Under the pieces are notes generated by a model. It was given only the letters and a program-made list of their open reading frames with translations, had not been told where the DNA came from and ran no database searches. Made by a program: the position numbers and the translations under genes. Below, piece after piece: positions 7,511 through 14,668 of a stretch of DNA of 41,635 bases. Within the stretch, counting starts at the first letter, position 1. Each line of letters starts with the position of its first letter. The DNA is taken from assembly GCA_902765005.1 (NCBI GenBank), contig CACWYB010000012.1, positions 19,399-61,033 on the forward strand. The letters are read 5' to 3'. The stretch comes from an uncultured Eubacteriales bacterium. Its GTDB lineage: Bacteria > Bacillota > Clostridia > Christensenellales > CAG-138.

Positions 7511-8566
7511 ATGGAACTCATCAGTTTTCTCACCACGGTCACCCAGCAGCGCGGCGCGGACCTGTTTATCATCGCCGGCGCGCCCTGCTGCATGCGAGTG
7601 GATAAAACCCTGCAGCCCCTGAGCGAAAGCAAGCTCCTGCCCAACGACACCGAGACCCTGGTGAGGGAGGTCTATCGCCTGGCCAACCGGGACATGGATA
7701 AATTCTATCAGACCTGGGACGACGATTTCTCCTTTGCCGTGCCGGGCCTGGCCCGCTTCCGGGTGAACACCTATCGGCAGCGCGGCTCCCTGGCGGCGGT
7801 CATCCGGGTGGTGTCATTCACCATCCCCGACTGGAAGGAGATGCATATCCTGCCCCAGATCATGGACCTGGCACGGCTGCGCAGCGGCATGGTCCTGGTC
7901 ACCGGCGCGGCGGACAGCGGCAAATCCACCACCTTGGCCTGCCTGGTGGACCAGATCAACAAGACCCGCTCCTGCCACATCATCACCCTGGAGGACCCCA
8001 TCGAATACCTCCATCGCGACCAGAAGAGCATCGTCAGCCAGCGGGAGATGACCATCGACACCGCCACCTTCCCCACGGCCCTGCGGGCCTGTCTGCGCCA
8101 GAGCCCGGACGTGATCCAGCTGGGGGAGATGCGGGACATGGAGACTATCCGGGCCGCCATGACCGCGGCGGAGACCGGTCATCTGCTGCTGACCACCCTG
8201 CACACCCGGGGCGCCGTCAGCACCATCGACCGCATCATCGACACTTTCCCCGCCGAGCAGCAGGAGCAGATCCGCATCCAGCTCTGCTCCGTGCTCCACA
8301 CGGTCATCTCCCAGCAGCTCCTGCCCAACAAACAGGGGAAACTGGTGCCGGCCTTTGAAATCATGCACATGAACAAGGCCATCGCTAGCCTGATTCGGGA
8401 TCGGAAGATTCACCAGATCGACAACACCATCGCCACCGCCGGGGCGGAGGGCATGATCTCCATGGACCAGTATATCCTCAACCTCTACCAGGCCGGCCAG
8501 ATCGACCGGGACACCGCCATCCGCTTCGCCCGCAACCAGGACCAGCTCCTGCGCAAGCTGGGCTGA
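7511..8566 (+). CDS. PilT-like type IV pilus ATPase
   Basis: 351 aa. ATG 7511 is preferred, 10 nt after AAGGAGG; TTG 7502 would abut the SD. An N-terminal PAS-like domain (RGADLFIIAGAPCCMRVD) precedes a RecA-like ATPase core: Walker A GAADSGKST at about residues 132-140 (usual GPTGSGKST), the Asp box TLEDPIEY, Walker B with DVIQLGEMRD at about 200-209, and the His box LLLTTLHTRGA. LGEMRD and the overall length fit the PilT/PilU retraction family better than PilB or GspE. It is the only pilus ATPase in the operon, last after the platform and four pilin-like genes, so it may power the whole machine (inference). Walker A deviates at the second to fourth positions but keeps GK[S/T]. Confidence 0.92.
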   Translation: MELISFLTTVTQQRGADLFIIAGAPCCMRVDKTLQPLSESKLLPNDTETLVREVYRLANRDMDKFYQTWDDDFSFAVPGLARFRVNTYRQRGSLAAVIRVVSFTIPDWKEMHILPQIMDLARLRSGMVLVTGAADSGKSTTLACLVDQINKTRSCHIITLEDPIEYLHRDQKSIVSQREMTIDTATFPTALRACLRQSPDVIQLGEMRDMETIRAAMTAAETGHLLLTTLHTRGAVSTIDRIIDTFPAEQQEQIRIQLCSVLHTVISQQLLPNKQGKLVPAFEIMHMNKAIASLIRDRKIHQIDNTIATAGAEGMISMDQYILNLYQAGQIDRDTAIRFARNQDQLLRKLG

Positions 8567-8637
8567 TGATCAGAGATTTTATTCCTACCTTTTTCAAGTA
8601 GGTGAGCCTATATAGTATCGAACAAAGGTACAGAAAA

Positions 8638-8664
8638 AGCCTCTCGCGTACGCGAGGGGCTTTT
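8638..8664. terminator. Bidirectional terminator between converging operons
   Basis: The hairpin pairs AGCCTCTCGCG with CGCGAGGGGCT (one G-T pair), with TTTTAT on the right and AAAAA on the left. It can stop both the pilus-like operon (+) and the P-loop kinase operon (-), which converge here. Confidence 0.85.
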
Positions 8665-8682
8665 ATCGTTTTAGCATACAGG

Positions 8683-9234
8683 TTACAGGTCGAATCGATC
8701 CTTGATCATCTGCGCCGCCGCGGCGGCGGAAAGGTCGGCGTTTTCGATGCGCAGATAGTTTTCAAAGGGGATCTCCCCCTCGTAGCTGACACAGCGATGG
8801 TTGGCGTCGTCCCGGAGGAGCCGCCGGTCGGAGGTCTCCACGTCCCGCTTGGAGGGCTTGTGCAGGAGGCGGTTCTCTGTTCTGTTCCGCTGCAGGCGGA
8901 CGGCCTGGGGCGCGATGAGCTCCACATAGTAGAACTCCGTGCCGTAGGGGGCGAAGATGCTCTTTACATGCTCCAGATAGTCCCATTCGCTCTGCCTGTC
9001 GAAGTCCATCATATAGGTGAAGATCATGCCGTAGTTGTCGGAAGCAGCAAAATGCCGGAAGATCAGCTCCCGCATGTCGTCCCTCAATTTCCCGTCAAAA
9101 TGGCCCATGATCTCAATGGTGGGCTCGATGGTCATGTGGTTGTGGAACAGCCGCAGGTCCGTGATCTTCATCAACTCCTGCCCCACGGTCATCTTGCCCA
9201 CGGCAGCGTCACCGATGATAAACACCAGCTTCAT
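8683..9234 (-). CDS. Small P-loop kinase-like NTPase
   Basis: 183 aa. Walker A is IGDAAVGKMTVGQEL at residues 7-21, followed by TDLRLFHNHMTIEP, a substrate-binding pattern of small shikimate-kinase or adenylate-kinase-like proteins. The C-terminal half is charged and contains NRTENRLLHKPSKRD, a possible Arg-rich lid. The family is annotated only as AAA-type or shikimate-kinase-like, and the phosphoacceptor is unknown. Its ATG overlaps the stop of the Nudix/fRMsr gene by 4 bp, so it is the last gene of the LysR-headed operon. It ends at the bidirectional terminator. Confidence 0.82.
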   Translation of the reverse strand: MKLVFIIGDAAVGKMTVGQELMKITDLRLFHNHMTIEPTIEIMGHFDGKLRDDMRELIFRHFAASDNYGMIFTYMMDFDRQSEWDYLEHVKSIFAPYGTEFYYVELIAPQAVRLQRNRTENRLLHKPSKRDVETSDRRLLRDDANHRCVSYEGEIPFENYLRIENADLSAAAAAQMIKDRFDL

Positions 9235-10268
9235 AGTGCTTTCTCCAAAATGCGGGCGAAGGCCTCCAGCCCCACCCTGTCCGCCTCGCTGAACCGATGG
9301 AGCAGGGGGGAGTCGATGTCCAACACGCCGAAGACTTGACCGTCCCTGCGCAGGGGCACCACGATCTCCGACCGGGAGGCGGCGTCGCAGGCGATGTGGC
9401 CCGGGAAGGCGTGCACATCCGGCACCAGCTGGGTCTTATTTTGGCGAGCCGCGGCCCCGCAAACGCCCTTCGTCAGCGGGATCTCGATGCAGGCGGGCTT
9501 GCCCATAAAAGGCCCCAGGACCAGTTTGTCCCCTTCCAGCCGGTAGAACCCGGCCCAGTTGATGCCCCCCAGGCTCTCCCACAGCAGCGCGGCGGCGTTG
9601 GACAGGTTGCTGAGAGGATGGGGGATCCCCTCCACCAGGGCGGCAAGCTGGGCGTTCACCGTGCCGTAGTCCGCGGGCTCCGGCTGCAGCAGGCCCATTT
9701 TTTCCATGGCCCGGGCGATGATATGGGCGTGGTCGAAGGCCAGGCCGCCGGCGTTTCGGATGGCAAAGGCATAGGCGCCGTCCCGGACGAGCTCAGCTTC
9801 CAGCCTTTCCGGCCCCGTGAGCAGCAGGTGCAGGGTGCCTTCGTCCCAGCGGCTGTCCACCTGAAAATAGGCCGCCTCCCGGGCGTCGTCCCCGGCCACA
9901 GGGGCCGGGCCTTCCGCCGGCAGCACCGCCCCAAAGGCTTCGGACATGACCCAGGTCCGCTTGTCCCGCCCCGGAGCGGAAAAGAGGCCCACGGGGGTCA
10001 AAGGCAGGCCCGTCACCCCGGTCTCCTCCCGAAGCTCCCGGGCCGCGGCCGCCTCCACGGTCTCCCCGCTTTCCACAAAGCCTCCCGGCAAAGCCCACAT
10101 GCCCAGGCAGGGGTGGCCGCCCCGCCGGATGAGCAGCAGCTCCATGCCGCTCTCTGTCTCCCGAAACACCGCTATATCCGCCGTCACGGAGGGCCGCTCA
10201 TAGTCCCCCGGTCGGTAGGCGGCCAGAAATTCACTTTCGGTCAAACCGTTTCGATCCAAAAGCTCCAT
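9231..10268 (-). CDS. Nudix hydrolase fused to free methionine-(R)-sulfoxide reductase (GAF) domain
   Basis: 345 aa, ATG 10268 with AAGGAG. Residues 1 to about 200 are an ADP-ribose-type Nudix domain whose box has the pattern G-x5-E-x7-REx2EExG, seen as GGFVESGET and then RELREETGV. Residues from about 205 form a GAF domain of the fRMsr (YebR/MsrC) family: NWAGFYRLEGDKLVLGPF, KPACIEIP, GVCGAAA, VHAFPGHIACDAASRSEIVV, GVLDID. All three conserved cysteines of fRMsr are present (ACIEI, GVCG, ACDAAS). The second half should reduce free L-methionine-(R)-sulfoxide with thioredoxin; the first half should hydrolyse a nucleoside diphosphate derivative. The joined gene has no internal stop or start signal, so it is a true fusion in this sequence. 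Confidence 0.92.
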   Translation of the reverse strand: MELLDRNGLTESEFLAAYRPGDYERPSVTADIAVFRETESGMELLLIRRGGHPCLGMWALPGGFVESGETVEAAAARELREETGVTGLPLTPVGLFSAPGRDKRTWVMSEAFGAVLPAEGPAPVAGDDAREAAYFQVDSRWDEGTLHLLLTGPERLEAELVRDGAYAFAIRNAGGLAFDHAHIIARAMEKMGLLQPEPADYGTVNAQLAALVEGIPHPLSNLSNAAALLWESLGGINWAGFYRLEGDKLVLGPFMGKPACIEIPLTKGVCGAAARQNKTQLVPDVHAFPGHIACDAASRSEIVVPLRRDGQVFGVLDIDSPLLHRFSEADRVGLEAFARILEKAL

Positions 10269-10281
10269 GTTGTCTCCTTGT

Positions 10282-10527
10282 CTATCGCTTCACCCGGGGC
10301 AGCACCTCGGTCCGAAAGAAGGCCTCGGTGGTCTCGGGGGAGAGGGAGTAGTAGTTGTCGTCCAGGGTCACGCTGACCCCCGTTTTGCAGTGGCCCATGC
10401 AAAAGGTGCCCCCCAGGTCGATCTCATCCTTCAAATCGTTCTCCGCGATGAGCCGCTGCAGGGTTTGAGCCACCTGCCGGGTCCCCTTCAGATGGCAGGA
10501 ATCTCCCAAACAAACCGTAATCCTCAT
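10282..10527 (-). CDS. Thioredoxin-like [2Fe-2S] ferredoxin
   Basis: 81 aa, SD AAGGAGGG. The pattern C-x4-C (VCLGDSCHLKG) followed by C-x3-C (GTFCMGHCKTGVSV) is the [2Fe-2S] ligand set of thioredoxin-like ferredoxins and of the NuoE/HndA subunits. Alone, at this size, it is a small electron carrier. It lies 13 nt upstream of the Nudix/fRMsr gene and 13 nt downstream of the kinase gene, so it is in the same operon. A supply of electrons for redox repair is an inference from position only. Confidence 0.88.
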   Translation of the reverse strand: MRITVCLGDSCHLKGTRQVAQTLQRLIAENDLKDEIDLGGTFCMGHCKTGVSVTLDDNYYSLSPETTEAFFRTEVLPRVKR

Positions 10528-10540
10528 GGCAGCGCCCTCC

Positions 10541-11293
10541 TTATGGCATGTATTGGTTCAGCTTTTCCAAATAGAAGCTTCGCTCGCTGGGCCGGCACAG
10601 GGCCAGCAGGGCCACCGCCGCAGAGGCCATCCAGGCGAACACGTCCGCCCGCCGGGCTTCGCTCTTGCTCAGGTACAGGGCCAGATACCGCTCCGCCGTG
10701 CTCTCGCCGAACCGGCGCAGCAGCTGAAGATAGGTCCGGGCCACGTCCTCGTTGGCGTTTCCCTCGGTCACGTGAGTCCAGTCCAGCACGCAGTGGCCGC
10801 CCCCGGGCAGCAGCACCAGGTTGGAGGGGATGAAATCTCCGTGGAGGGTGGCGTTCCCATCGGGCAGGCTGAAGAGGGCCTGCAGCAGCACCTCCCGCTG
10901 CTCCTCCGAGATGGGCGCGCGGGAGATGCGCTGGGCCAGCTTGTATTTCTGCCGGTTCAGCTGCTTGGCCTTCAGGGAGAAGATATCCCGCTGCACGTCC
11001 GTGAACAGGTCCAAATAGCTCTCCCGGCTCTCCGGCTTCTCCTGCATGAGCCGCTGGAGGGTGATCCCCTCAGCGTACTCCCGGCGAATGGCCCACTTGC
11101 CGTCCAGCTTCAGTATCTCCATGATCTTGGGCACGGGAAAGCCGGTCTCCTCGATCCTTGCCTGGTTCAATGCTTCGTTAAAGATGTCCGCCGTGGAGTA
11201 GGAGGGGTCAAAAACCTTCAAAACCGTGTTTCCGTCCCGGTACACGATCTTGTCCGTCCGTATGGCGATGATCCGATCCGCGTCGATGCTCAT
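10541..11293 (-). CDS. Aminoglycoside-phosphotransferase-family kinase
   Basis: 250 aa, SD GGGAGGAAG before ATG 11293. The kinase fold shows a Gly/Lys start region (TDKIVYRDGNTVLKVF), the catalytic loop LHGDFIPSNLVL and the metal-binding LDWTHV. The APH/choline-kinase superfamily includes antibiotic kinases, but also many small-molecule and protein kinases. The sequence resembles the generic clostridial group rather than a known resistance enzyme, so a resistance role should not be assumed. It lies 18 nt after the LysR gene and is probably cotranscribed with it. Confidence 0.87.
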   Translation of the reverse strand: MSIDADRIIAIRTDKIVYRDGNTVLKVFDPSYSTADIFNEALNQARIEETGFPVPKIMEILKLDGKWAIRREYAEGITLQRLMQEKPESRESYLDLFTDVQRDIFSLKAKQLNRQKYKLAQRISRAPISEEQREVLLQALFSLPDGNATLHGDFIPSNLVLLPGGGHCVLDWTHVTEGNANEDVARTYLQLLRRFGESTAERYLALYLSKSEARRADVFAWMASAAVALLALCRPSERSFYLEKLNQYMP

Positions 11294-11311
11294 ATCGCTT
11301 TGGCTTCCTCC

Positions 11312-12244
11312 CTATTCCTCAGCGCCCAGCGCCCGCTTCACGGCCACCAGCTCGTCGATAAAGGCCTTGTCCAGGGAGGTGAGGGAGTAGCCCTTCTTGT
11401 AGATGAGCATATCCCGATAGGTCCGGTCGTTCTCCGGGCAGGTCCGCTGCACCAGGCCGAACTGGTCCAGCATCCGCTGGGGCACCGGAGAGGCCCACAG
11501 GAAGGTGTTGGGGTTTAGGGACAGCAGATCCATCTGGCTGCCCCGCTCGAACACGTAGATGTGCTTGTTCACCCTGTCGTCCAAATTGTTCTTCTGCCCC
11601 ATGCTCAGCGGCAGGGTGGGGGCGAAGGGGTCCGCGTGGGCGATCTCCGTCAGCGGCGACAGATCCCCCAGCTGCACCTGGGTCTTGGCGGCCAGGGGGC
11701 TCTTGGCGGACATGAGCAAAACATAGTTGAACTCATAGAGCAGCTCGAAGGTCAGGCCCTTTTCTTTCAGCAGGCCCTTGAAGCTGGCATCGTGGGCGGA
11801 GGGGTAGCGGAGAATGCCCAGCCGGTAGTCCGCGTCCGCCACGTTGGTGATGACCCGGCTGGGGCTGGTCTCATTGTAGAAGATCTCCTGGCTGGTGGGT
11901 GACTCCAAATGCTGCACGAAGGCCGTGAAGGCACAGGCAATGTAGCAGGCGTGGGGGCCGCAAACGGAGAACTTTCGGGGCTCCCGGCCGCCGTGCTGGT
12001 ACATGTGCTCGATCTCGTCCACCTGAGTCAGGATCAACCGGGCGTAGTTCAAAAATTCCTCCCCCTGGGGGGTGGGGAAGATGCCCTTGCTGGTCCGGCG
12101 GAAGATGGGGATGCCCAGGGTGCTCTCCAGCTCCTTCACGGCCCGGCTCAGGTTGGGCTGGGCGGTGTAGAGCCGTTCGGCGGCCTTGGTCATGGAGTTG
12201 GTCTCGGCAATCTCCACCGCGTATTTTAGATGCAGCAGGTTCAT
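11312..12244 (-). CDS. LysR-family transcriptional regulator
   Basis: 310 aa, SD AAGGAGG. The N-terminal winged helix-turn-helix (MNLLHLKYAVEIAETNSMTKAAERLYTAQPNLSRAVKELE, given here only as residues 1-40) is typical. The effector domain fills residues 90-300. It heads a minus-strand operon with APH-type kinase, ferredoxin, Nudix/fRMsr and P-loop kinase, an unusual place for a LysR protein, which often faces its target gene. The promoter carries an inverted repeat next to the start site, consistent with autoregulation. The co-inducer is unknown. Confidence 0.93.
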   Translation of the reverse strand: MNLLHLKYAVEIAETNSMTKAAERLYTAQPNLSRAVKELESTLGIPIFRRTSKGIFPTPQGEEFLNYARLILTQVDEIEHMYQHGGREPRKFSVCGPHACYIACAFTAFVQHLESPTSQEIFYNETSPSRVITNVADADYRLGILRYPSAHDASFKGLLKEKGLTFELLYEFNYVLLMSAKSPLAAKTQVQLGDLSPLTEIAHADPFAPTLPLSMGQKNNLDDRVNKHIYVFERGSQMDLLSLNPNTFLWASPVPQRMLDQFGLVQRTCPENDRTYRDMLIYKKGYSLTSLDKAFIDELVAVKRALGAEE

Positions 12245-12295
12245 ATATGCCTCCTTGCCGTAAGGCCGGCGGGCTCGAGGACCCGACCGGGCTTT

Positions 12296-12343
12296 ATATC
12301 ACAGTTGATATGGCATTCTATCACAGACAGGCCACCCATTCAA
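12296..12343 (-). promoter_or_regulatory. LysR-operon promoter with inverted repeat
   Basis: On the minus strand TTGAAT (12338-12343), a 17-bp spacer and TAGAAT (12315-12320). Just downstream is ATATCA-CAGT-TGATAT (12296-12311), a LysR-box-like palindrome near the start of transcription. A second perfect palindrome, CCCATT-C-AATGGG (12335-12347), covers the -35. The TATCACAG word occurs twice in the region. Confidence 0.65.
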
Positions 12344-12374
12344 TGGGGTAGCTTACAAAAATGCGCAAATACGC

Positions 12375-12406
12375 AAAAAAAGACTGCCGCAACCTGCGCG
12401 GCAGTC
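12375..12406 (-). terminator. Terminator of the GlsB-like gene
   Basis: A 9-bp stem (GACTGCCGC with GCGGCAGTC), a 7-nt loop, and a run of seven T on the minus strand. Confidence 0.88.
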
Positions 12407-12424
12407 CAGGAGAGAGGTGTATGG

Positions 12425-12667
12425 TTACTTACGGATCTTGCGCATGAGCCAAATGAGCAGGCAGGAGCCGCCGATACCCAGCAGGATGCTGGAGACCCAG
12501 CCCGTGGCGTTCACCCCAATGAGGCTGCCCAGCCAGCCGCCCAGGATGCCGCCCACAATGCCCAGCAGCATGTTCCGCCCCAGGGAGCCCCTGCTATTCA
12601 TGATCTTTCCGGCCAGCCAGCCCACCAGCGCGCCGATCACCAGCGAAACGATAATGTGCCACAGCAT
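12425..12667 (-). CDS. GlsB/YeaQ/YmgE-family stress membrane protein
   Basis: 80 aa. Three hydrophobic segments are rich in Gly (VSLVIGALVGWLAGKIM, LLGIVGGILGGWLGSLIG, ILLGIGGSCLLIWLM) with the family motif GLGRN-like SLGRNMLLGI. These small membrane proteins are often called transglycosylase-associated, although no enzyme activity is established; several are induced by stress. The gene has its own promoter and terminator and is monocistronic. SD AAGGAGG, ATG 12667. Confidence 0.92.
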   Translation of the reverse strand: MLWHIIVSLVIGALVGWLAGKIMNSRGSLGRNMLLGIVGGILGGWLGSLIGVNATGWVSSILLGIGGSCLLIWLMRKIRK

Positions 12668-12697
12668 GTTCTTCTACCTCCTTCTTTTGTTTGCCAC

Positions 12698-12726
12698 ATT
12701 GTAGACCCGCGGAATGGCCCTGTCAA
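12698..12726 (-). promoter_or_regulatory. Sigma-A promoter of the GlsB-like gene
   Basis: Minus strand TTGACA (12721-12726), 17-bp spacer, TACAAT (12698-12703), followed by a leader with AAGGAGG. Confidence 0.88.
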
Positions 12727-12777
12727 TCGGTGCACAAAAATGTCACATCCTTGTCTCAGTAGGGTAATAATTTCCAA

Positions 12778-13422
12778 TCAGGACGTCTGCTTTTTGTAGT
12801 AATGGTAAGAGGCCCAGATCCCCGCCGCGGCCCACAGGAGGATCAGGATCATGGAGGCCGTGAGAGGCCAGTGGCTGGGCAGGATCAGGGCGCAGAAGAC
12901 GATCAGCAGCCCCGTGACCACCCCGCTGATGCCCCCGAACCGCTGGCTCTTCTGCCAGAGGGCGTCGTTCATCATGCTCCACTTGGTCCTCAGCCCGAAG
13001 GCGCCGTTGCGGGTGGCCTTGGGCATCAGGTTCGCCAGGAACAACAGGGGAACCCCAACGCACAGGGCGCTAACCTTTAGGATCAGCTCATGGGTCCCCG
13101 GCAGGGAGGCGCCGCCCCGGCGGAGGGCCGTCCCCATGAGGAAGAGGAAGATGGCGGCGAGGGGCAGCAGGCCGATGAACAGACTGGTCATGATCACCTT
13201 CCCGTTGGGCACGTCCTTTTTGACCCCCAGCATCACCAGCCCTCCGAACAGCCACAGGATGGCGGAGAAGAGCAGGTATTCATACTTGCTGCCCATCCGG
13301 TCCACCTCGCCCCGGGCGTTGTAGTGAGCGGGGATGACGTCCGGCGCCAGGAGCAAAAAGAGCCCGGTGAGCAGGGTGAACACGATCAGCAGGATCAGTA
13401 TGGCGCGGCGGGGATGCTTCAT
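12778..13422 (-). CDS. SdpI-family membrane protein (immunity/signal-transducer type)
   Basis: 214 aa with about six membrane segments. The N-terminal part has the DUF1648 pattern (PDVIPAHYNARGEVDRMGSK), and the C-terminal part has the SdpI pattern (RNGAFGLRTKWSMMNDALW, then WQKSQRFGG). In Bacillus subtilis SdpI protects against the SdpC toxin and also sequesters the repressor SdpR at the membrane. Here it is translationally coupled (ATGA, 13419-13422) to an SdpR-like ArsR repressor, matching that arrangement. No sdpA, sdpB or sdpC homologue is in the window, so it may guard against toxins of other strains or act in general envelope sensing (inference). Confidence 0.9.
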   Translation of the reverse strand: MKHPRRAILILLIVFTLLTGLFLLLAPDVIPAHYNARGEVDRMGSKYEYLLFSAILWLFGGLVMLGVKKDVPNGKVIMTSLFIGLLPLAAIFLFLMGTALRRGGASLPGTHELILKVSALCVGVPLLFLANLMPKATRNGAFGLRTKWSMMNDALWQKSQRFGGISGVVTGLLIVFCALILPSHWPLTASMILILLWAAAGIWASYHYYKKQTS

Positions 13423-13688
13423 TTTTCCTCTCCTTTCAAGGCGGTGAGCCAGAGCAGCACCTCCTCCAGCACGGAGGCGTTCAGCTCATAGCGGATGAAT
13501 TTGCCCTCCCGGCGATCCCGGATGAGGTCAGCTTCCTTCAGTACGTTCAGGTGCTTGGATAGGGCCGGGGGAGAGATGGGGAAGTGCGCCCCGAGCTCTC
13601 CGGCGGTGCGGGAACCCTCCTTCAGCAGGTTCAATATCTCCCGCCGGGTGGGGTCCCCCAGGGCCCGCAGGGTGGATTGGATGGCCAT
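13419..13688 (-). CDS. ArsR-family repressor, SdpR-like
   Basis: 89 aa. ATG 13688 is chosen because it lies 6 nt after GAAGGAG; the longer GTG 13694 reading would abut the SD. The winged helix (LGDPTRREILNLLKEG, then SPPALSKHLNVLKEADLI) is the SdpR/ArsR type, without the metal-binding Cys box of ArsR/CadC. Together with the SdpI-like gene it should form an autoregulated pair. The promoter carries a perfect 22-bp inverted repeat at the start site that is the likely binding site. Confidence 0.92.
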   Translation of the reverse strand: MAIQSTLRALGDPTRREILNLLKEGSRTAGELGAHFPISPPALSKHLNVLKEADLIRDRREGKFIRYELNASVLEEVLLWLTALKGEEK

Positions 13689-13699
13689 AGGCACTCCTT

Positions 13700-13751
13700 C
13701 AATTAACCGTTTGGTTAATTGATTCTAACATGGCGAAAGGGTTTCTGTCAA
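13700..13751 (-). promoter_or_regulatory. sdpRI-like promoter with perfect operator
   Basis: Minus strand TTGACA (13746-13751), 18-bp spacer, TAGAAT (13722-13727). Directly after the -10 lies CAATTAACC-N4-GGTTAATTG (13700-13721), a perfect 9-bp inverted repeat that would cover +1. A repressor bound there would block its own operon. Confidence 0.85.
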
Positions 13752-13752
13752 C

Positions 13753-13783
13753 CGAAAAAGCGCCGCCGGAGCGACGCTTCCTA
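13753..13783 (-). terminator. Terminator of the cotJ operon
   Basis: On the minus strand, an 8-bp stem (AGCGTCGC with GCGGCGCT, one G-T pair), a 4-nt loop and TTTTT. Confidence 0.8.
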
Positions 13784-13792
13784 AGGGGCAGG

Positions 13793-14395
13793 TCAGGGCC
13801 TTCTTCTGCGGGCGTTGCGGCAGGAGCAGGAGCTGCGGCCGTTCTGGATGTCCTGGATGATCTCCAAACACTCCCCGAACCGCTGGAAGTGGACCACCTC
13901 CCGCTCCCGCAGGAAGTAGAGGGGCTCCAGGATCTGCTCGTTGCCCGTCATGTTCATCAGGTGCTCATAGGTGGCCCGGGCCTTCTGCTCGGCGCCCATA
14001 TCCTCGGTGATGTCCGCAATGGGGTCCCCGGTGCACTGGATGTAGGCTGTGGTGAAGGGCACCCCGTTGGGGTCCACGGGGAACACGCCGTGGTCGTGCA
14101 TGGTATAATACCCACTGAGGCCCGCCTGGTCCAGCTCTGCGCAGGTGGCGCCCTGCATGCACTGACGGATCATGGCGCCGATCATCTCATAATGGGCCAG
14201 CTCCTCCGTGCCGATATCGGTCAGGGTGGCCTTCACCCGATCGTCGGGCATGGAGTAGCGCTGGGTCAAATAGCGCAGCGCCGCCCCCAGCTCCGAATCC
14301 GGGCCGCCGTACTGGGCCATGAGGAGCTTCGCCATCCTCAGATCCGGCCGGGTGATGTTCACGGGGTATTCCAGTCTCTTTTCATAGATCCACAT
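13793..14395 (-). CDS. cotJC: Spore coat protein CotJC (manganese-catalase family)
   Basis: 200 aa. Two E-x2-H pairs of the di-manganese catalase fold are visible (TEELAHYEMIGAMI and REREVVHFQRFGE), along with YEKRLEYPVNI and YGGPDSELGAALRYL, which are typical of CotJC. The protein is a component of the spore coat or its inner layer in spore formers and may detoxify peroxide. It ends in a short Cys/Arg tail (SCSCRNARRRR). It is the third gene of cotJA-cotJB-cotJC, with SD AAAGGAG. The operon implies a sporulating organism. Confidence 0.95.
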   Translation of the reverse strand: MWIYEKRLEYPVNITRPDLRMAKLLMAQYGGPDSELGAALRYLTQRYSMPDDRVKATLTDIGTEELAHYEMIGAMIRQCMQGATCAELDQAGLSGYYTMHDHGVFPVDPNGVPFTTAYIQCTGDPIADITEDMGAEQKARATYEHLMNMTGNEQILEPLYFLREREVVHFQRFGECLEIIQDIQNGRSSCSCRNARRRRP

Positions 14396-14413
14396 AGCTT
14401 TCTCCTTTCCCCC

Positions 14414-14665
14414 TTACATGAGCTCCCAGGGCCAGGGGGAGCGGACGTAGCTGCCCGTGTCCAGAGCGCACTGGCCGAAGTTCATCAGGGGACCGTAGGT
14501 GTTGGCGTAGGTCTCCAGCAGCGCCTGGAGCTTGTCGCTGTAGCTGTTGAAATCCGCCCGGGCCGCCGCGTCCTCCGGATGGGTGTCCAAATAGAGGTTC
14601 AGCTCCACGCAGGTGAAGCGCGCCTCCCCGATCTTCTTCAAAAGAGCCATCTGTTCCTGATCCAT
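14414..14665 (-). CDS. cotJB: Spore coat protein CotJB
   Basis: 83 aa, SD GGAGG. The motifs FTCVELNLYLDTHPED, YSDKLQALLETY, YGPLMNFG and the C-terminal SPWPWE are diagnostic of CotJB, a small protein needed for CotJC assembly in Bacillus. It starts 3 nt after cotJA and lies 18 nt before cotJC. Confidence 0.95.
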   Translation of the reverse strand: MDQEQMALLKKIGEARFTCVELNLYLDTHPEDAAARADFNSYSDKLQALLETYANTYGPLMNFGQCALDTGSYVRSPWPWELM

Positions 14666-14668
14666 GCT

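Noticed and set aside
8602-9339. 245-aa plus-strand frame after the terminator
   Set aside because: It is antisense to the P-loop kinase, which has a perfect Walker A; no SD is present.
9297-10376. 359-aa open frame on the plus strand
   Set aside because: It lies opposite the Nudix/fRMsr gene, whose motifs are complete; the frame has a Gln/His/Pro-rich meaningless composition.
13689-13694. GTG 13694 as start of the SdpR-like gene
   Set aside because: It directly abuts GAAGGAG, leaving no spacing; ATG 13688 has the proper distance.
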